NCBI RefSeq assembly: GCF_000384215.1
Contig: NZ_KB913032.1
Coordinates: 4,729,665 to 4,793,664, forward strand
Direction: 5' to 3'
DNA length: 64,000 nucleotides
Origin: Amycolatopsis alba DSM 44262
Lineage (GTDB): Bacteria > Actinomycetota > Actinomycetes > Mycobacteriales > Pseudonocardiaceae
The translations under genes and the position numbers were made by a program. Positions 25,618 to 35,228 of this stretch are shown piece after piece. Every line of letters begins with the position of its first letter. Position 1 is the first letter of the stretch. The notes under the pieces were generated by a model. That model was not told the DNA's origin and did not search any database. It worked only from the letters and a program-made list of their open reading frames with translations.

Positions 25618-27948
25618 CTACTCGAAGACGCGGTCCACGATCCCGTTGGGCTGCGTGGTCGGCTTCGCTTTGCCCGGTCGCGGCGGCGCGCTCGTGGTCG
25701 CGGCGGGCGGGGTGGGCACCTGCTTCGCCGACTCTGAAGGCGTCACGGACGGCAAAGGCTTCTTCGACGGCGAAGGCCACCCAGGCCGCCCTGGCTTCGG
25801 AGTCTGCGAAGTGGACGGAGGCTTCGAAGTGACCGAAGGCAGCGTAGGCATCGTCGGCACAGTGGTGGGCGGAAGCAGCGCGTTGTCGTCGCACCAGTGG
25901 TGCCAGCAGCCGAAGTGGACCTCGACAGGCTTCGCCTTCGCGACACCGAGGGTGGCGTTCACCGTCACCGGGACATTGTCCGCGGGGCGGCCCTTCAGCC
26001 GGACCCACAGGCTGGCCTGACGGCCCGGAGCCAGCGAGCCGCGCGAAGTGCACGAAGCGCCTTCGCCGGTCGGAGTGCACGGGATGCCGTACACGCTCCA
26101 GGAACTGAGCACGCGGTGGTCGAGGGTGATCGTCACCGGCTTCGTCGACTTGCCCGTGTTCTTCACGCGGATCAGCACCAGCGGATTGCGGTTCCACGGG
26201 AACGCCGACAGCCCGTCGCTCTCGGCCCGCAGGGTGAGGTCGTCCGGCGGCGGCTTCACGGTGACCTTCACCGCAACCGACACCTTGATCTGCGCGCCCG
26301 CGGTCACCGAACCGGTCACCATGCTGCCCGGTTCGGCCGTCTCGTCGGCACGCAGGCGGAACGTCAGCACCGCGGACTGTCCCGGTTCGAGACCGGTCCC
26401 GGTCTTGCAGGTCACCGTGCCACTGCCGCCGGGGCAGCTCACCGCGATCGGGGCGGGTCCCGCCTGCTGCCGGAAGCCGGTGACGCCCATCGCGCCACCG
26501 CCACCGGCGGGAACAGCCGTCACACCCTTCGGCAGGTTCAGCGAAACCGCGACGGGCTCGGACTTCGACCCACCGTCGTTGCGCACGGTGATCGGCAGGT
26601 TGGCGTCTTCACCCGGTTCGAGGTGGACGCCCCCGGCGGGGGTCGACGCCGTCATCGCCGGAGGCGACGGGATCGTCGGCGAGGACGCGGGCGGGGGCGT
26701 CTGGGAGGGCGGAGGCTGCTGAGCGGGCGGCGGCTGCTCCGTGGGAGGAGCGGGGGGAGCAGGCGGCGCGGGAGGCGCGGGAGGAGCAGGTGGCGCGGGC
26801 GGCGCTGGAGGAGCCACCGGCGGCGCGGGCGGCACTACCGGCGGCGGGTTCACCGGGGCCGGTGCCGGCGCCACGGCGGGTGGCGGGACGGCGGCCGCGG
26901 CCGGGATCTCCTGGGTGCCACCACCGGCGGCGAGCGCCACCGCGACGGCGGCGACGATGGCCGCGCTCGATCCGGCCACCGTGACGAACTGGCGCGGTCC
27001 GGCCGCGGCGGCGCCGGCGGCACCGCTCGCGTTCGAACCCGCCGCGCCCGTGCCCGACGCTGTCGTGCCCGCCGCGGCGGCCGAAGTCGTGCCCGCGGTG
27101 ATGGCCGTCCCGGCCGCGGTGGCCGCGGCGGCTTTGCCCGCCCCAGTCGTCGCGAGGTACCCGAGAGCCGCGCCACCGAGCACGATCGGCGCGATGATCC
27201 CGCGCAGACCGGTGTTGACGTCGGCCAGTTCCGCGGCCAGCGCGCGGCACTTCTCGCATTCGTCCAGATGGCTCTCCACCTGGGCGCGTTCACGTTTGGA
27301 CAACCCGTCGCGAGTCCACGCGCCGAGCTTGTCGGCACTCGCGCGGCAGCGTTCGCCGGAGTTCTCGGCCAGGTGGACCTGCAGATAGGCCTGCCGCAGG
27401 CCCTCACGGGCGCGGTAGGCGAGCGCGGAGACACCGTTCGCGGTCAACCCCAGCAGCGGCGCGACCTCGGCCGGGTTCTGGCCCTCGATCTCGGTATGCC
27501 ACAGCACCGCCTGCCACCGCTCGGGCAGCCGGGCGAACGCCTTCGCGGCGAGCGTGCGCTCGAGCCCGGCGACGGCGGTGTCGGAGAAGGGGACCGTCAG
27601 AGCTTCGCCGACGGCACCGCCGACGTCGGACATGTCCTCGTTCAGGTCGACGCGCTTGTCCTTGCGCGTCTTGTCGTAAGCGGTGTGCCGCAGCGCTGTC
27701 AGCAGGTACGCGCGGAAAGCGGCGTCGGGGCCCTTGCCGCCGCGCAGCGTGTCCAGCACCTTCGCGAAGGCTTCCGAAACAAGGTCGTCGGCTTCGGAAC
27801 TCGAGCGGGCGAGCTGGCGGGCGAGATTGTGCGCCGCGCCGGCGTGACGTTCGTAAAGCGTTCCGTAAGACGCGATCTTCCCGTCACGCACCTCGGCGAT
27901 CAGCTCGGCGTCACTCTTACCGGTGAGATCGGCGGGAACGGTGGACAC
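25618..27948 (-). CDS. Sigma-70 family (ECF) sigma factor fused to zinc finger, membrane and Ig-like outer region
   Basis: 776 residues, about four times the size of a usual ECF sigma factor. Residues 30-98 look like region 2 (SEADDLVSEAFAKVLDTLRG). Residues 130-185 are region 4 (LPERWQAVLWHTEIEGQNPA and a helix-turn-helix). Residues 205-245 are a zf-HC2 anti-sigma-like finger (HLDECEKC). Membrane helices follow at about 248-268 and 325-345, then a Pro-rich linker (355-435). Two CARDB/DUF11-type beta domains follow, and a Pro/Ser-rich tail. This gives a membrane-tethered sigma factor with a built-in zinc finger. Similar multi-domain ECF groups exist in actinobacteria; release from the membrane by proteolysis is my inference. 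Confidence 0.85.
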   Translation of the reverse strand: MSTVPADLTGKSDAELIAEVRDGKIASYGTLYERHAGAAHNLARQLARSSSEADDLVSEAFAKVLDTLRGGKGPDAAFRAYLLTALRHTAYDKTRKDKRVDLNEDMSDVGGAVGEALTVPFSDTAVAGLERTLAAKAFARLPERWQAVLWHTEIEGQNPAEVAPLLGLTANGVSALAYRAREGLRQAYLQVHLAENSGERCRASADKLGAWTRDGLSKRERAQVESHLDECEKCRALAAELADVNTGLRGIIAPIVLGGAALGYLATTGAGKAAAATAAGTAITAGTTSAAAAGTTASGTGAAGSNASGAAGAAAAGPRQFVTVAGSSAAIVAAVAVALAAGGGTQEIPAAAAVPPPAVAPAPAPVNPPPVVPPAPPVAPPAPPAPPAPPAPPAPPAPPAPPTEQPPPAQQPPPSQTPPPASSPTIPSPPAMTASTPAGGVHLEPGEDANLPITVRNDGGSKSEPVAVSLNLPKGVTAVPAGGGGAMGVTGFRQQAGPAPIAVSCPGGSGTVTCKTGTGLEPGQSAVLTFRLRADETAEPGSMVTGSVTAGAQIKVSVAVKVTVKPPPDDLTLRAESDGLSAFPWNRNPLVLIRVKNTGKSTKPVTITLDHRVLSSWSVYGIPCTPTGEGASCTSRGSLAPGRQASLWVRLKGRPADNVPVTVNATLGVAKAKPVEVHFGCWHHWCDDNALLPPTTVPTMPTLPSVTSKPPSTSQTPKPGRPGWPSPSKKPLPSVTPSESAKQVPTPPAATTSAPPRPGKAKPTTQPNGIVDRVFE

Positions 27949-28204
27949 GGGACTCCTTCATCTGCGGGTTAGGCGGGTCTACTCTTCCTAACGCCTGAAC
28001 ACGCTCAGTGTGACGGAACGGGCGACGCACGTCACCTCGCGGCCCCGCCGATGACCCGGAGAGCGCAACGCCTTCACCCATGACGGGTTACCGAAGAGTT
28101 CGGAAAGATCCTTGGAAAACGCCGTCACGCACGACGTGGACCGGCGTCCCCACCGTGAAGCGATCGCAAGATCGAAAAGATCGGAATGGAAGGGGCGGTG
28201 GGCA

Positions 28205-29065
28205 GTGGACGTACCGGCGACTGGTGCGCCCGATGGGCAAGCCGCCTGGAACCGGTTCGAACGAGATCGCTCTCTTCGCGCCCTGCGGGCCCGCTGGCGG
28301 ACGGCCAGCCTGGCCGCGGGCTGGCGTTTCCCCAGTGACTGGGGCCTCCCCGAGGTCGACGCCGTCTGCGCGGCGGTGATCAAGAACGGCCGGGTCGCCA
28401 CCGCGGAGGTGGCGGAAACCGCCCTCGCGGGGCTGGGCCGGGCGCGTGCCGCGGCGGGTGCCGGGCTGGCCGAAACGCTCGCGGATCTCGCGGCGTTGCA
28501 CGCCGTGCTCGCCGACCCGGACGCGGTGGACGGGTTCATCGCACCGGATGTCGACACCACGCCCTCCCGGTTACTCCGGGTGACAGCGCTGGCTTGGGCG
28601 GACGTCGCGACCGATCAGCTCGTGAACACCGAAGTCACCGAACCTCTCACCGGGCTGCCGACCGCCGCGTACTTGAGGACCCGGTTGAGTGAGCTGTACC
28701 GCCAGGCCCGCCGTGACGAACGGCCGGTCTCGGAGGTGCACACCCTGCTCGTGGTCTCGATGGACTTCAGTGCGGTCGCGGGCTGGCCCCGGCTGACCGG
28801 CATGATCCTGGTCGCGGACGCGTTGAAGCAGGTGTTCGACGGCGGGGAGAGCGTCGCCTCGCTCGGGCCGTCCGTCGCGGGTGTGCTGGTGCCGAAGGAC
28901 GTGAGGCTCGCTTCGTCCGGCGTCGCGCTGCGAAGGGCGCTCAACGAGCGGCTTTCGGTGGACGCCCAGCTGCGGGACACCGGCCGCCCGCAGATTTCGG
29001 CCGTCCGGCTCCCGGCGACCTACGACCAGGCGTGCGATCTCCTCAGCGGTCTCGCCCGGTCCTGA
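28205..29065 (+). CDS. Degenerate GGDEF-like protein
   Basis: 286 residues from GTG 28205 (GGAAGGGG upstream). The N-terminal half is helical with alanine-rich repeats. The C-terminal half begins EPLTGLPTAAYLRTRLSEL, like the DPLTGLPNR opening of GGDEF domains. There is no GGDEF active-site loop, so diguanylate cyclase activity is unlikely. It may be a nucleotide or protein binder. It is divergent from the sigma-factor gene across 256 bp, which suggests a functional link, but none is demonstrated. Confidence 0.6.
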   Translation: MDVPATGAPDGQAAWNRFERDRSLRALRARWRTASLAAGWRFPSDWGLPEVDAVCAAVIKNGRVATAEVAETALAGLGRARAAAGAGLAETLADLAALHAVLADPDAVDGFIAPDVDTTPSRLLRVTALAWADVATDQLVNTEVTEPLTGLPTAAYLRTRLSELYRQARRDERPVSEVHTLLVVSMDFSAVAGWPRLTGMILVADALKQVFDGGESVASLGPSVAGVLVPKDVRLASSGVALRRALNERLSVDAQLRDTGRPQISAVRLPATYDQACDLLSGLARS

Positions 29066-29134
29066 CCGGACGTTCTCCAGGTCGCGGGCGACCCTGTCGA
29101 GGTGCGGGGACCCGGTTCATGATTTCCTGTTTGC

Positions 29135-30487
29135 GTGACCCGGACTGTTCCCGCCGACACCAACGGCGACGTTTCGGCGAGCCGCCCGCAGCATCGTCTG
29201 TCGCTGCGGAGGTCGCTCGCCCGCTTGTCCGTCCGGCCGAGATCGATCCTGATCCTGTCGGTGATCCCGCTGGTCGCGATCGGTTTCGGTATCTGGGGCT
29301 GGCAGCACGACTGGGTGCTCGGCGTGGACAGCGCGGTGTACCGCGCCGGTGCCGAGACACTGCTCAACGGTGATCCACTGTACGACGCGAACACGCTTCC
29401 GGTGGAGCCGTGGTGGGCGCTGTTGCCGTTCACCTATCCGCCGACGGCGGCGCTGTTCTTCATCCCGCTCGCGCTGGTCCCGACGCAGGTCGCCTGGGGG
29501 CTCCTGACCGCGGTTTCGCTGCTCGCGCTGGCACTGTGCGTCCGGATCGCCATCGGCGCGCTGCCGAAGCCCTCGACCGACGGCCCCCGCTGGTGGGCCT
29601 CGCCCGCCCGGTCCACGATCGCGTTCTTCCTGGTCTTCCTCGGCCTCGAACCGGTGTGGCGCACGACCTTCCTCGGCCAGATCAACATCATCCTGATGGC
29701 GCTGGTGATGCTGGACATCCTGGTCATCGGGGCGAGGGGCAGCCGCTGGGGCGGGGTGCTCGTCGGCGTCGCGGCCGCGATCAAGCTCACCCCGATCGTC
29801 TTCCTGGGGCATCTGTTCATCACCGGCCGCCGGATGGACGCCATCCGCGGGCTCATCACGTTCATCGTGCTGCAGGGCCTGATGTTCCTGATCATCCCGC
29901 ACGACGCGGCCCGGTACTGGACCTACACGCTGCCCGACACCGGCCGGATCGGCCCGGTGCACTGGGCGGGCAACCAGTCGCTGAACGCGCTGATGAACCG
30001 CTTCACCGAGCTCGCGCCCTGGGCGTCGAAGGCGGCGATGGGGATCGGCGCGCTGCTCGCGATCCCGGCGATCTGGCTGGTGCTCCGCTTCCACCGCAAG
30101 GGCCAGGCGCTCGCGGCGATGCTGGTGACGGCGTTCTGGATCCTGCTGATCTCGCCGATCTCCTGGACCCACCACTGGGTCTGGGTGGCGCCGCTGGTCG
30201 TCCTGCTGGTCTCGCGCCTGCCGAAGACCACTCCCGCGACAGCGTGGAAACGCTGGCTCGGCACCTTCGCGGTGTTCTTCGTCTTCATCAGCTGCGTGCT
30301 GCTGATCCTGCCGAACGGCCGCAACGTCGAGCTGCACTGGAAGGTGTGGCAGAACATCCTCGGCAGCGCGTACATCTTCATGCCGCTGGTGCTGGCGCTC
30401 GCGCTGGCCGGGCGCTGGTGGTACCTGCGCCGGAAGCAGGGCACGGGGGACGAAGAAAAACATGCTGAAGTCGCGTCCGGCGGCTGA
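29135..30487 (+). CDS. GT87 family polyprenol-phosphate-mannose mannosyltransferase
   Basis: 450 residues from GTG 29135, with about 10-12 membrane helices. VLGVDSAVYRAGAETLLNGDPLYD carries the acidic residue of the first extracytoplasmic loop typical of GT-C enzymes. TYPPTAALFFIPLALVP and FLGQINIILMALVMLDIL are DUF2029/GT87 blocks. These enzymes move alpha-mannose from polyprenyl phosphate to wall glycans or lipoglycans on the outer face. It overlaps the next, paralogous gene by 26 bases. Confidence 0.88.
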   Translation: MTRTVPADTNGDVSASRPQHRLSLRRSLARLSVRPRSILILSVIPLVAIGFGIWGWQHDWVLGVDSAVYRAGAETLLNGDPLYDANTLPVEPWWALLPFTYPPTAALFFIPLALVPTQVAWGLLTAVSLLALALCVRIAIGALPKPSTDGPRWWASPARSTIAFFLVFLGLEPVWRTTFLGQINIILMALVMLDILVIGARGSRWGGVLVGVAAAIKLTPIVFLGHLFITGRRMDAIRGLITFIVLQGLMFLIIPHDAARYWTYTLPDTGRIGPVHWAGNQSLNALMNRFTELAPWASKAAMGIGALLAIPAIWLVLRFHRKGQALAAMLVTAFWILLISPISWTHHWVWVAPLVVLLVSRLPKTTPATAWKRWLGTFAVFFVFISCVLLILPNGRNVELHWKVWQNILGSAYIFMPLVLALALAGRWWYLRRKQGTGDEEKHAEVASGG

Positions 30488-31667
30488 GCCCCGTGTACTC
30501 GGGGCCGCGCTGGCGGGCGCGCTCGCGCTGGCGATGCTCGCGCTGGGCGTCGTCGCCTGGCTCGGCGAATGGCACCTCGGCGCGGACAGCGCCGTTTACC
30601 GCGCCGGTGCCCTCACCCTGCTGAAAGGTGAACCGCTCTACACCCGCGAGGCGCTGACGACGCTGCCGCCGTGGGTGCTGCTGCCGTTCACCTACACCCC
30701 GGCCGCGGCGCCGCTGTTCCTGCCGCTCGCGATCGTCCCGGCCGGGCTGACCTGGGGCGTCGCCGGCGCGCTCTCCTTGGTCTGCCTGAGCGTCGTGATC
30801 TCCGTGGTCGCCCGCGCCTGCGGAGCGCCGATCACCCGGTGGTGGGTGCTGCCGCTGGCCACGGCGGGCGCGCTGGCGCTGGAGCCGGTGTGGAAGACGC
30901 TCTTCCTCGGGCAGATCAACCTCATCCTGATGGCGCTGGTCGTCCTCGACGTCCTGGTGCTTTCGGCCCGCGGTTCGCGCTGGGCCGGGGTGCTGATCGG
31001 GATCTCGGCGGCGATCAAGCTGACGCCGCTGATCTTCGTGCCGCATCTGCTGTTCACCGGTCGCTGGAAGGACGCGCTGCGGGCGCTCGGCACGTTCGCC
31101 GGGCTCGAAGCCGTGATGTTCGCGGTGATCCCCGGCGACGCCGTCCGCTTCTGGACCGAGTCGGCGACCGATCCCAGCCGGGTCGGCTCCGTGCACTGGA
31201 TCTTCAACCAATCACTCAACGGGCTGGTGAACCGCGCTTCGGAACTCGCGCCGTGGTCATTGACGATGGCCATCGCGATCGCCGCCGTCCTCGCTGTTCC
31301 CGCCGTCTGGCTGGTCGTGCGCCTGCACCGCCGCGGCGACGTGGTCGGCGCGCTGCTGGTGACCGCGTTCTACGGGCTGCTGCTCTCGCCGGTGTCGTGG
31401 TCACACCACTGGGTGTGGACGGTGCCGCTGCTGGTCCTGCTCGTCATCCGCCGGTCGTGGGTTCCGGCCGCGGGCGTCGCGGTGCTGTTCGCGAGCGGCG
31501 TGATCATGTTCGTGCCCAACGGCGGGGTGACCGAGTTCGGCTGGGGACTGGGCTGGTCGCTGCTCGGCAACGTCTACGTCCTCACCGCTGCGATCGCCAT
31601 CACAGCCCTGGCCGTGCGGGAGCTGCGACGCGGGTCCGCCCAGGTCGCGGCCGTGGCGGCCAAGTAA
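30462..31667 (+). CDS. GT87 family mannosyltransferase (paralogue)
   Basis: 401 residues with the same topology and motifs as its upstream neighbour: LGADSAVYRAGALTLLKGEPLY, FLGQINLILMALVVLDVLVL, NQSLNGLVNR and SWSHHWVW. The start at ATG 30462 lies inside the previous gene, indicating coupled translation. Tandem GT87 duplication suggests successive mannosylation steps or two acceptors. It ends 13 bases before purK without functional connection. Confidence 0.88.
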   Translation: MLKSRPAAEPRVLGAALAGALALAMLALGVVAWLGEWHLGADSAVYRAGALTLLKGEPLYTREALTTLPPWVLLPFTYTPAAAPLFLPLAIVPAGLTWGVAGALSLVCLSVVISVVARACGAPITRWWVLPLATAGALALEPVWKTLFLGQINLILMALVVLDVLVLSARGSRWAGVLIGISAAIKLTPLIFVPHLLFTGRWKDALRALGTFAGLEAVMFAVIPGDAVRFWTESATDPSRVGSVHWIFNQSLNGLVNRASELAPWSLTMAIAIAAVLAVPAVWLVVRLHRRGDVVGALLVTAFYGLLLSPVSWSHHWVWTVPLLVLLVIRRSWVPAAGVAVLFASGVIMFVPNGGVTEFGWGLGWSLLGNVYVLTAAIAITALAVRELRRGSAQVAAVAAK

Positions 31668-31680
31668 TCTGCACCTTGTT

Positions 31681-32865
31681 ATGGACAAACGAACCGGTCT
31701 TCCGATCGTGGGCATGGTGGGCGGCGGACAGCTGGCCAGGATGACCCACCAGGCGGCGATCTCCCTCGGCCAGTCCCTGCGCGTGCTGGCCGCCGGGGAG
31801 AACGAATCCGCCGGCCTCGTCGCGGGCGAGGTCGTGCAAGGGCACCACACCGACCTCGAAGCGCTGCGCTCGTTCGCCGCCGGGGTCGACGTGCTGACCT
31901 TCGACCACGAGCACGTTCCCGGCGAGCACCTGCTGACGCTCGCGATGGAAGGCGTCACCATCCGGCCAGATCCGGCCGCGTTGTCGATGGCGCAGAACAA
32001 GCTCGTCATGCGCGAGATGATGGCGGGGCTGGAGATCCCCGGCCCCGACTTCGCCGAAGTGTCCTCTGTGGACGACGTGATCTTCTTCGGTGACAAGCAC
32101 TCCTGGCCGGTGGTGCTCAAGGCGGCGCAGGGCGGCTACGACGGCCGCGGCGTCTGGATGCTCGACACCGCGCAGCACGCGCGCGAGACCGTCCCCGAAC
32201 TCCTCGACGCCGGAACCCCTTTGCTGGTCGAGGAAAAGGTCGTCATGCGGCGCGAACTGTCCGCGCTGGTGGCCCGGTCCCCGTTCGGGCAGGGCGCGGC
32301 GTGGCCGGTCGTGGAGACCGTGCAGTCCGGCGGGATCAACACCGAGGTGCTCGCCCCGGCGCCGGGGCTGAGCATCGAGCGCACGCAGGAGGCGCAGGAC
32401 CTCGCGCTGCGGATCGCGGCCACGTTGAACGTGACCGGGCTGCTCGCCGTCGAGCTGTTCGAGACCGACGAAGGCCTGCTGGTCAACGAACTCGCCATGC
32501 GCCCGCACAACTCGGGACACTGGACGCAGGATGGCTCGCGGACGTCGCAGTTCGAGCAGCACTTGCGGGCGGTGCTCGACTACCCGCTCGGGCTGACCGA
32601 CCTGATCGCCCCCGCCTGCGTGATGGCGAACGTCCTCGGCGCTCCCGAAGCGCCGGAGATGGGGCCGGACGAGCGGCTGCACCACCTGTTCGCGCGGTAC
32701 CCGGACATCCGCGTCCACCTGTACGGCAAGGGGGAGCGGCCCGGCCGCAAACTCGGCCACGTCAACCTCGTTGGCGAACGCATGGAGGAGCTGCGCGACC
32801 GCGCGCTGCTCGCCGCGCACTGGCTTTCCCACGCCGTCTGGCTCGACGGCTACGAGATCCACTAG
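31681..32865 (+). CDS. purK: N5-carboxyaminoimidazole ribonucleotide synthetase
   Basis: 394 residues from ATG 31681. ATP-grasp enzyme of purine synthesis: AIR + ATP + bicarbonate to N5-CAIR. Family blocks seen are GMVGGGQLARM, the LTFDHEHVPG strand, VLKAAQGGYDGRGVW (ATP loop), LLVEEKVVMRRELSALVARS and NELAMRPHNSGHWT. The gene is complete and of normal length. It is followed by purE after 12 bases; the order purK-purE is usual in actinobacteria. Confidence 0.96.
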   Translation: MDKRTGLPIVGMVGGGQLARMTHQAAISLGQSLRVLAAGENESAGLVAGEVVQGHHTDLEALRSFAAGVDVLTFDHEHVPGEHLLTLAMEGVTIRPDPAALSMAQNKLVMREMMAGLEIPGPDFAEVSSVDDVIFFGDKHSWPVVLKAAQGGYDGRGVWMLDTAQHARETVPELLDAGTPLLVEEKVVMRRELSALVARSPFGQGAAWPVVETVQSGGINTEVLAPAPGLSIERTQEAQDLALRIAATLNVTGLLAVELFETDEGLLVNELAMRPHNSGHWTQDGSRTSQFEQHLRAVLDYPLGLTDLIAPACVMANVLGAPEAPEMGPDERLHHLFARYPDIRVHLYGKGERPGRKLGHVNLVGERMEELRDRALLAAHWLSHAVWLDGYEIH

Positions 32866-32877
32866 GAGTAACTGAGA

Positions 32878-33375
32878 ATGTCGCCGCAGGTTGGCCTGAT
32901 CATGGGCAGCGATTCGGACTGGCCGACGATGGAAGCGGCCGGGCAGGCCCTGGCCGAGTTCGGTATCGAATACGAGGTCGGCGTCTACTCGGCACACCGC
33001 ACTCCGCAGCGGATGCTCGACTACGCGACTTCGGCCGCTTCGCGGGGCGTGCGCGTGATCATCGCGGGCGCCGGCGGGGCCGCGCACCTGCCGGGCATGG
33101 TCGCGTCGGCGACGGTGCTGCCGGTGATCGGCGTGCCGGTGCCGCTGAAGTACCTCGACGGCATGGACTCGCTGCTCTCGATCGTGCAGATGCCCGCCGG
33201 TGTCCCGGTCGCGACGGTTTCCGTCGGCGGGGCACGGAACGCCGGCCTGCTCGCGGTGCGCATCCTCGCCGCGTCCGACGAGGGGCTGCAGGCGAAGATG
33301 GCCCGTTTCCAGGCGGATCTGGAGCAGCTGGTGCTCGACAAGGACGCCGCCCTGCGCAAACGCGTCGAAGGCTGA
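32878..33375 (+). CDS. purE: N5-carboxyaminoimidazole ribonucleotide mutase
   Basis: 165 residues from ATG 32878 with AGGAG nine bases upstream. It interconverts N5-CAIR and [19 protein letters not shown] carries the catalytic SDSDW motif, [11 protein letters not shown] the catalytic His, and [15 protein letters not shown] the phosphate loop. It is the bacterial class I form. It ends before the strong 18-bp hairpin at 33418. Confidence 0.96.
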   Translation: MSPQVGLIMGSDSDWPTMEAAGQALAEFGIEYEVGVYSAHRTPQRMLDYATSAASRGVRVIIAGAGGAAHLPGMVASATVLPVIGVPVPLKYLDGMDSLLSIVQMPAGVPVATVSVGGARNAGLLAVRILAASDEGLQAKMARFQADLEQLVLDKDAALRKRVEG

Positions 33376-33417
33376 CGCATTTCGTCCTCTGAATTCTGCC
33401 GATAACTGTAAGGTTTC

Positions 33418-33458
33418 GGCCGGGCACCTTCGGTCAGTTCGACCGAAGGTGCCCGGCC
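33418..33458. terminator. Bidirectional terminator hairpin, purE / acyl-CoA ligase
   Basis: A perfect 18-bp stem (33418-33435 with 33441-33458) has the five-base loop AGTTC. It lies between the convergent stops of purE and the acyl-CoA ligase. There is no T-tract, as is common in high-GC genomes. Confidence 0.8.
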
Positions 33459-33465
33459 ACTGAGT

Positions 33466-35115
33466 TCAGTCGGTGAGTTGCTTTCGTAGTTCCCGTTTCA
33501 GCACCTTCCCGGCGGCCGACACCGGGATCTGGTCGACGAAGTGGACCGCCCGCAGTCGTTTGTACGGCAGCACGCGAGCGCCGACGGCCTCCAAGAGCTG
33601 CTCGGCGGTGACGTTCTCGTCGCTGCGGACCACGAACGCGACCGGCAGCTCGCCGACCTCGGTGTCCGGCTTGCCGACCACGGCCGCCGCGGAGACACCG
33701 GGCAGGGTGATCAGCAGCTCTTCCAGTTCACGCGGGAAGACGTTGTAGCCCTTGTACAGCAGCATGTCCTTCTTGCGGTCCACAATGGATAGATAGCCGT
33801 CCTCGTCGAGGAGGCCGATGTCGCCGGTGTGCAGCCAGCCGTCGACGAGCGCGGCAGAGGTTTCCTCGGGGCGGTTGCGATAGCCGACCATCACCTGCGG
33901 GCCGCGCAGGCACACCTCGCCGCTTTCCCCGGCGGGCAAAGGATCTTCGCCGCCTTCGGCCGAGACGATCTTGATCTCGGTGTCGGGGAGCGGCAGGCCG
34001 ACCGAACCGACCTTCCGCACGGCGGACCGGTAGGACGGCGCGATGACGGCGCCCATGGTGACCTCGGTGAGGCCGTAACCCTCGATGATGAGTACGCCGG
34101 GGAAGCGGTTCTGCAGGGCGCGGATCATCGCGTGGTTCATCGGTGCCGCGCCGGAGCCGATGGTCAGCACCGAGGACAGGTCGGCTGTGTGAAACTCGGG
34201 GCAGGAAAGCAGCGCTGCGAACAGCGCGGGCGCCCCGCCGATGGTGGTGACCCGCAGCAGTTCGGCGTCGGCCACGTACGCGGCCGGGTCGAAGCGGTCG
34301 TGCAGGACGATGGTGGCGCCGTCGAGCAGCGGGACGTTGAGCGCGGCGATGGTGCCCATCGCGTGGAACCACGGCGTCAGGTTGAGGGCGATCCCGGTGC
34401 CGATCCGGGACGGCCATTCGTCCGGCTCCCCGAACTGCTCGACGATCACCTCGCCCGAGGCGTCGACGGCGGGGACCGCGCCCAGCCGGTAGCAGGAACT
34501 CTGCAGGCTGTTGACCACGACGTTCCGATGCGGCAGGCAGACACCTTTCGAGCGGCCGGTGGTGCCGCCGGTGTACGCCAGGTGGGCGAGATCGCGGTAG
34601 ATGTCGATCTCGACGTCCGGCCGCTCGTCGGGGTGACCGGAGTAGAACTCCGTGAACTCGATCTCTCCCTCGGCGAGCCCGTCCGGCGGGTGGACGACGA
34701 TGCTCAGCCGGACCGACGTCCGATCACGCACCGAAGCCAGCACGCGCGCGACCGGGCCGACGGTGACAGCGGCGACCGCTCCGGCGTCGGCCAGCTGGAA
34801 GGCGAGGTCGTCCGGCGGGAGCAGGGGATTCGCCGGGCTGAAGGTGGCCCCCGCGAGCAGCGTCCCGTAGTACGCGATCGGGTACGCCAGGCAGTTCGGC
34901 AGGTGGAGCGCCACGACGTCGCCCCGGCCGATGCCCTCGGCGCGCAGGGCGTTCGCGAACCGGCAGGCCGCGCTGTACGTCTCGGCGAAGGTGAGGCGCT
35001 GGTCTCCGTGGGCGAAGGCCGTGCGGGAGCCCCAGCGAGCAGCGGCGCCTGCCAGCACCGAGCCGACCGGGACCTCGGGATAGTCGAGCGACCGGGGGAC
35101 CTGGGTGAGCTGCAT
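33466..35115 (-). CDS. AMP-dependent acyl-CoA ligase (4-coumarate-CoA ligase-like)
   Basis: 549 residues from ATG 35115. It activates a carboxylic acid as acyl-AMP and transfers it to CoA. AYTGGTTGRSKGV is the P-loop, EGYGLTE motif A5, DGWLHTGDIG A7, DRKKDM A8, and the catalytic Lys lies in VSAAGKVLKREL (A10). The substrate pocket cannot be read, so fatty, aromatic or branched acids are all possible. The divergent acyl-CoA dehydrogenase starts 114 bp away, suggesting shared acyl-CoA catabolism. Confidence 0.92.
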   Translation of the reverse strand: MQLTQVPRSLDYPEVPVGSVLAGAAARWGSRTAFAHGDQRLTFAETYSAACRFANALRAEGIGRGDVVALHLPNCLAYPIAYYGTLLAGATFSPANPLLPPDDLAFQLADAGAVAAVTVGPVARVLASVRDRTSVRLSIVVHPPDGLAEGEIEFTEFYSGHPDERPDVEIDIYRDLAHLAYTGGTTGRSKGVCLPHRNVVVNSLQSSCYRLGAVPAVDASGEVIVEQFGEPDEWPSRIGTGIALNLTPWFHAMGTIAALNVPLLDGATIVLHDRFDPAAYVADAELLRVTTIGGAPALFAALLSCPEFHTADLSSVLTIGSGAAPMNHAMIRALQNRFPGVLIIEGYGLTEVTMGAVIAPSYRSAVRKVGSVGLPLPDTEIKIVSAEGGEDPLPAGESGEVCLRGPQVMVGYRNRPEETSAALVDGWLHTGDIGLLDEDGYLSIVDRKKDMLLYKGYNVFPRELEELLITLPGVSAAAVVGKPDTEVGELPVAFVVRSDENVTAEQLLEAVGARVLPYKRLRAVHFVDQIPVSAAGKVLKRELRKQLTD

Positions 35116-35121
35116 CACCCG

Positions 35122-35151
35122 AACGTACGGACTTTGCGGCCAAGGACACAA
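35122..35151 (-). promoter_or_regulatory. Promoter of acyl-CoA ligase (leaderless)
   Basis: On the minus strand, -35 TTGTGT (35146-35151), an 18-bp spacer and -10 TACGTT (35122-35127) lie six bases before the ATG at 35115. A leaderless transcript is predicted. Confidence 0.45.
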
Positions 35152-35228
35152 GGCTCGCGATGTCGCTCAATGTGAACGAGCGCTAACATCGGACAAACTC
35201 CCAAGCGCGGTTAGAAGAGGTGACGAAG

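Noticed and set aside
28205..29065. Active diguanylate cyclase
   Set aside because: The GGDEF loop and metal-binding residues are missing; only the domain opening is recognisable.
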